Below the pieces are notes generated by a model. It ran no database searches. It was not told where the DNA came from and saw only the letters and a list, made by a program, of their open reading frames with translations. A program made the position numbers and the translations under genes. A stretch of DNA of 64,000 nt from an uncultured Prevotellaceae bacterium (GTDB taxonomy: Bacteria; Bacteroidota; Bacteroidia; Bacteroidales; Bacteroidaceae). The first letter of the stretch is position 1. Each line of letters begins with the position of its first letter. Of the stretch, positions 60,758 through 64,000 are shown one piece after another. Where the stretch lies: positions 62,001-126,000 of the forward strand of contig CAMKSE010000008.1 in NCBI GenBank assembly GCA_946415365.1, in the 5' to 3' direction.

Positions 60758-62497
60758 TTATAACTGCATTTTCAAAACTTGTTCAACATAATTCACAAAC
60801 GCCTGATTTACCAGTCGGATACCGCCAGGCGTGGGGTAATGGCCTGTGAAGTACCAGTCGCCAGGATGGTTGGGACAGGCGTGATGCAGCCCCTCGATGC
60901 TCTGGAATACCAGTTCCACAGGCGATTGCATACCTTCCGGACGAAGCATCTCCACAATCTTCGCGTTGATTTCCTCAACGCTGAATGGCTCATAAATATT
61001 GCGTACGTGATTCAACGACGCTGGCGAATACTTGCAGGCCTTATACGTATCAGCAATCAGTTTCTGCATGCCTCTATCCTTAATCAGTGCGATAGCCGCA
61101 CGGAAGGCACAAAGTTCTTCCAGACGGGACATATCGATGCCGTAGTAGTCCGGATAACGGATCTGTGGCGAACTCGACACCATCACAATCTTCTTGGGAT
61201 GCAGACGGTCGAGAATCTTGAAGATACTTTCTTTCAGCGTTGTGCCTCGCACAATCGAGTCATCGATAATCACGAGGTTATCCTTTCCTGCCTCCAGCGA
61301 ACCATAACTGATATCATAGACGTGAGCAGCCAGATCGTTGCGCTCAGAATTGTCGGCGATAAACGTGCGCAGTTTGATGTCTTTCCAAACCACCTTTTCT
61401 GTGCGAACCTCTCCATGCAACTTGCGGAAACCATCTGTCATACCATAAAAAGCGACCTCGGCTGTATTGGGGATATACGAAAAGACCGTATGATCCACAT
61501 CGCCGTCGATAGCTTTGAGGATAGCAGGTGTGAGTTGCTCGCCCAGTCGTTTGCGCTCCTGATAAATATCACGATCAGAACCACGACTGAAATAAATCCT
61601 TTCAAATGAGCAGGCACTCAGTGGTTGCGCAGGCATAATCTGTTCCAATTGACTCTCGCCATTCTTATGGACAATCAGCGCCTCGCCTGGTTGGAGTTCA
61701 CAGATGTACTCTGCCTGCAAATCAAATGTCGTCTGCAATACAGGACGTTCGCTGGCCAATGCAATCATCTCGTCATCGCGATAGTAGAACGCAGGACGGA
61801 TACCCCAAGGGTCGCGTACGCTAAACATCTCGCCGCTTCCCGTCAATCCACACATCACATAACCACCGTCATAATGTCTCATCGTGGTTTTCAGCACATT
61901 CGCCATCTCCACGTGGTTGTCTATATAATCTGTAATAGCGGTGTCCTTCAATCCCTGCTCTTTCGCGAGGGCATAAAGTCGTTCTACTTCACGGTCCAGA
62001 CGGTGTCCCATCAGTTCAAGGGTAATATACGAATCACCATAGATACGTGGCGACTGGCCCTGTAGGGTGAGGAAATGAAAGACCTCATCGATATTGGTCA
62101 TATTGAAGTTGCCGCACAGACAGAGATTCTTCGCCCGCCAATTATTTCGCCTCAGGAACGGATGAACAAACGTCAGTCCACTCTTGCCTGTCGTCGAATA
62201 GCGCAGATGTCCCATCAGCAGTTCACCAGCCATCTCTTCTGTCACACGAGAGAAAATCTCCGTGATGGCATCCTTGCCCTCGGCCTTTTCACGGAACATA
62301 TACTCCGTGCCTGGTTCCTTCGTCAGATTGACGGAAGCGATACCTGCACCCTCCTGTCCACGATTGTGCTGCTTCTCCATCATCAGGTAGAGTTTGTTAA
62401 AGCCGTAGCGCCACGAACCGTATTTCTGCTCGTAGTAACTCAACGGCTTCAATAGGCGGATCATCGCCACACCACACTCATGCTTCAACTCTTCCAT
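60758..62497 (-). CDS. purF: Amidophosphoribosyltransferase (PurF-like), long form
   Basis: First committed step of purine synthesis: PRPP + glutamine to phosphoribosylamine. 579 residues, longer than typical PurF (about 500). The Ntn glutaminase Cys8 follows a short propeptide (MEELKHECGVAM), with NRGQEGAGIA and HLRYSTTGKSG; the PRPP-binding motif is VIIDDSIVRGTTL (about 391-403). SSPQIRYPDYYGIDMSRLEEL follows in the family manner. An extra C-terminal region (about 480-579) with HHACPNHPGDWYFTGHYPTPGG is of unclear role. A second, shorter purF elsewhere in the genome is possible. Confidence 0.9.
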   Translation of the reverse strand: MEELKHECGVAMIRLLKPLSYYEQKYGSWRYGFNKLYLMMEKQHNRGQEGAGIASVNLTKEPGTEYMFREKAEGKDAITEIFSRVTEEMAGELLMGHLRYSTTGKSGLTFVHPFLRRNNWRAKNLCLCGNFNMTNIDEVFHFLTLQGQSPRIYGDSYITLELMGHRLDREVERLYALAKEQGLKDTAITDYIDNHVEMANVLKTTMRHYDGGYVMCGLTGSGEMFSVRDPWGIRPAFYYRDDEMIALASERPVLQTTFDLQAEYICELQPGEALIVHKNGESQLEQIMPAQPLSACSFERIYFSRGSDRDIYQERKRLGEQLTPAILKAIDGDVDHTVFSYIPNTAEVAFYGMTDGFRKLHGEVRTEKVVWKDIKLRTFIADNSERNDLAAHVYDISYGSLEAGKDNLVIIDDSIVRGTTLKESIFKILDRLHPKKIVMVSSSPQIRYPDYYGIDMSRLEELCAFRAAIALIKDRGMQKLIADTYKACKYSPASLNHVRNIYEPFSVEEINAKIVEMLRPEGMQSPVELVFQSIEGLHHACPNHPGDWYFTGHYPTPGGIRLVNQAFVNYVEQVLKMQL

Positions 62498-62524
62498 TTA
62501 TCTCGTTATTCCGTTATAGCGTTA

Positions 62525-64000
62525 TTACGATATGACACAAGCCTTAATGAAGCTCATGAAAAGCGGATGCGGGTTCAGCACCGTCGATGAATACTCAGGA
62601 TGGAATTGTGTGCCGATGTACCATTTCTTCTCTGGGATTTCGACAATCTCCACGAGGTTGGAAGCAGGGTTGATACCAACGCACTTCATACCGTTCGACT
62701 CATATTCGTCCTTATAGGCATTGTTGAACTCATAGCGATGCCTGTGTCTCTCGCTGATGAGTGACTTCTCGCCGTAAGCTTCATAGGTGCGGCTACCCTT
62801 GACGAGCTCGCACTCATAGGCGCCCAGTCGCATCGTACCACCCATTTGGGTAATATTCTTTTGCTCCTCCATGATGTCGATGACATTATGTGGAGTCTTT
62901 TCGTCCATCTCGGCGCTGTTGGCATCCTTGTAGCCCAATACATTGCGGGCGAACTCGATCACCAGCATCTGCATACCTAAGCAGATACCGAAAGTGGGAA
63001 TATCGTTCGTTCGACCATATTCCGCTGCAATAATCTTGCCTTCGATACCTCGACTGCCGAAACCTGGACAGACTACGATGCCTGCCATACCTTCCAATTT
63101 CGAGTCGACATTTTCAGTCGTAATCTCCTCACTATTCACAAAATGAATCTTAGCCTTCACATCGTTGTAGATACCTGCCAAGTTGAGGCTCTCGCGAATG
63201 CTCTTATAGGCATCTTGCAGATCGTATTTGCCCACGAGGCCGATATGCACCTCGCGCGTCGCATTGCGCTGCTTCTCGAGGAAGTCGTGCCACGGCTTCA
63301 TAGCCGGCGTCTCGCCCACAGGAATGCCTATCTTCCGCATGATGGCGGCGTCGAGTCCTTGTTTCTGCATGCTTACTGGCACCTCGTAGATGCTCGGCAT
63401 ATCCTCGCTTTGCACCACGCACTCCAAATCGACATTACAGAAAGATGCCACCTTCAAGCGTATAGAGTCGCTGAGGTGGCGTTCGGTTCTGAGTACGAGG
63501 ATGTCGGGCTGGATACCCATCCCTTGCAGTTCCTTGACTGAGTGCTGTGTGGGCTTCGTTTTCAGTTCGTCGGCGGCTTTCAGATACGGCACGTACGTCA
63601 GATGTACGCACACCGCATCGCGCCCTAATTGCCAGCGCAACTGTCGGATGGCCTCCATAAACGGCGCACTCTCGATGTCACCAATCGTACCGCCAACCTC
63701 TGTGATCACGAAGTCGAGTCCTTCGCGAAGCATCCGTCGTTTGATCTCGTCCGTGATATGCGGCACCACCTGAATCGTCTTACCCAGATAATCACCGTGT
63801 CGCTCACGGTCGATAACGGTCTTGTAGATGCGGCCCGTCGTAATCGAGTTGTTGCGGGTGGTGTGAATGCCGGTAAAGCGCTCATAGTGGCCGAGGTCGA
63901 GATCGGTCTCCATGCCATCCACGGTCACGTAGCACTCGCCGTGCTCATAAGGGTTCAGCGTGCCTGGGTCGATGTTGATATAGGGGTCGAATTTCTGGAT
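62525..64000 (-). CDS. pyrG: CTP synthase (partial, N-terminus off window)
   Basis: UTP + glutamine + ATP to CTP. Open to the right edge: the last codons read IQKFDPYINIDPGTLNPYEHGE, the standard segment about 40 residues into PyrG, so roughly 40 N-terminal residues including the first P-loop lie outside. An internal Met at 63928 is not the start. Seen: GETDLDLGHYERF-type motif (as GMETDLDLGHYERFTG), GGTIGDIES, the linker, and the glutaminase with FGICLGMQML (nucleophile Cys) and TQFHPEYSS. First in the leftward cluster with purF 27 bp downstream. Confidence 0.95.
   Translation of the reverse strand: MQKFDPYINIDPGTLNPYEHGECYVTVDGMETDLDLGHYERFTGIHTTRNNSITTGRIYKTVIDRERHGDYLGKTIQVVPHITDEIKRRMLREGLDFVITEVGGTIGDIESAPFMEAIRQLRWQLGRDAVCVHLTYVPYLKAADELKTKPTQHSVKELQGMGIQPDILVLRTERHLSDSIRLKVASFCNVDLECVVQSEDMPSIYEVPVSMQKQGLDAAIMRKIGIPVGETPAMKPWHDFLEKQRNATREVHIGLVGKYDLQDAYKSIRESLNLAGIYNDVKAKIHFVNSEEITTENVDSKLEGMAGIVVCPGFGSRGIEGKIIAAEYGRTNDIPTFGICLGMQMLVIEFARNVLGYKDANSAEMDEKTPHNVIDIMEEQKNITQMGGTMRLGAYECELVKGSRTYEAYGEKSLISERHRHRYEFNNAYKDEYESNGMKCVGINPASNLVEIVEIPEKKWYIGTQFHPEYSSTVLNPHPLFMSFIKACVIS

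Noticed and set aside
62525..63928. Internal Met at 63928 as the start of pyrG
   Set aside because: The frame continues with conserved PyrG residues (IQKFDPYINIDPGT) to the window edge.
1..64000. tRNA, rRNA, CRISPR array, prophage or transposase genes
   Set aside because: None could be recognised on either strand by eye; a tRNA scan would be the decisive check.

Overview
The window looks like a chromosome segment from a Bacteroidales bacterium of the Prevotella/Segatella type. The signs are SusC/SusD polysaccharide utilisation genes, membrane-spanning AraC-type sugar sensors, promoters with a TAnnTTTG -7 box and almost no Shine-Dalgarno sequences, lipoprotein-rich products, and AT-rich tandem-repeat spacers between genes. 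No tRNA, rRNA, CRISPR array, IS element or phage gene was seen. The segment reads as ordinary backbone plus carbohydrate and respiratory accessory loci. It carries 43 protein genes, two of them cut by the window edges, and one probable non-coding RNA.

Layout. 1-5.8 kb is a compact fructan locus: a sugar-binding hybrid sensor (cut at the left edge, no ATPase domain visible) divergent from a GH32 fructanase, an MFS hexose transporter and a fructokinase. 5.8-22.4 kb is a starch locus: a membrane-bound SusR-like regulator, an MFS maltose-type transporter and a LacI repressor run leftward; SusC, SusD, SusE-like and SusF-like proteins, a 5'-nucleotidase-like lipoprotein and a GH13 amylase run rightward. 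A perfect LacI-type palindrome lies upstream of susC. 22.4-25.1 kb holds two glycosyltransferases and a small charged membrane protein, followed by a promoter-to-terminator unit of about 235 nt that looks like a non-coding RNA. 25.5-34.5 kb holds a split ChrA transporter pair, purL, an M1 aminopeptidase, an OmpA-like lipoprotein and a C_GCAxxG_C_C protein. 34.7-36.4 kb holds a NifU-like protein with a GGGtGRT-motif protein, an uncharacterised pair. 36.5-43.4 kb holds a glycosidase-like lipoprotein, a histidine phosphatase, a GH130 phosphorylase with an AraC regulator, and DsbD.

The most interesting block is 43.9-51.8 kb. A regulator fusing a di-iron hemerythrin/RIC-like domain to a LuxR DNA-binding domain is divergent from an acidic porin, an imelysin lipoprotein, a di-heme c-type cytochrome lipoprotein, a small membrane protein, and ResB/CcsA, which attach heme to cytochrome c. 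I read this as one candidate system: an oxygen-, NO- or iron-responsive switch controlling a periplasmic iron/heme redox module together with the machinery that matures its cytochrome. An RND efflux pump pair follows (51.9-56.1 kb).

56.1-64 kb is a leftward cluster of glutamine-amidotransferase enzymes: pyrG (cut at the right edge), purF, carA, carB, asnB. Here carB encodes only the first half of the usual protein and ends at the domain boundary; the second half is absent from the locus.

Other recurring themes are short tandem repeats with 7-nt or 9-nt periods, both between genes and inside genes (the hybrid sensor, ccsA, purL), and sugar sensors that have lost parts of their kinase core.
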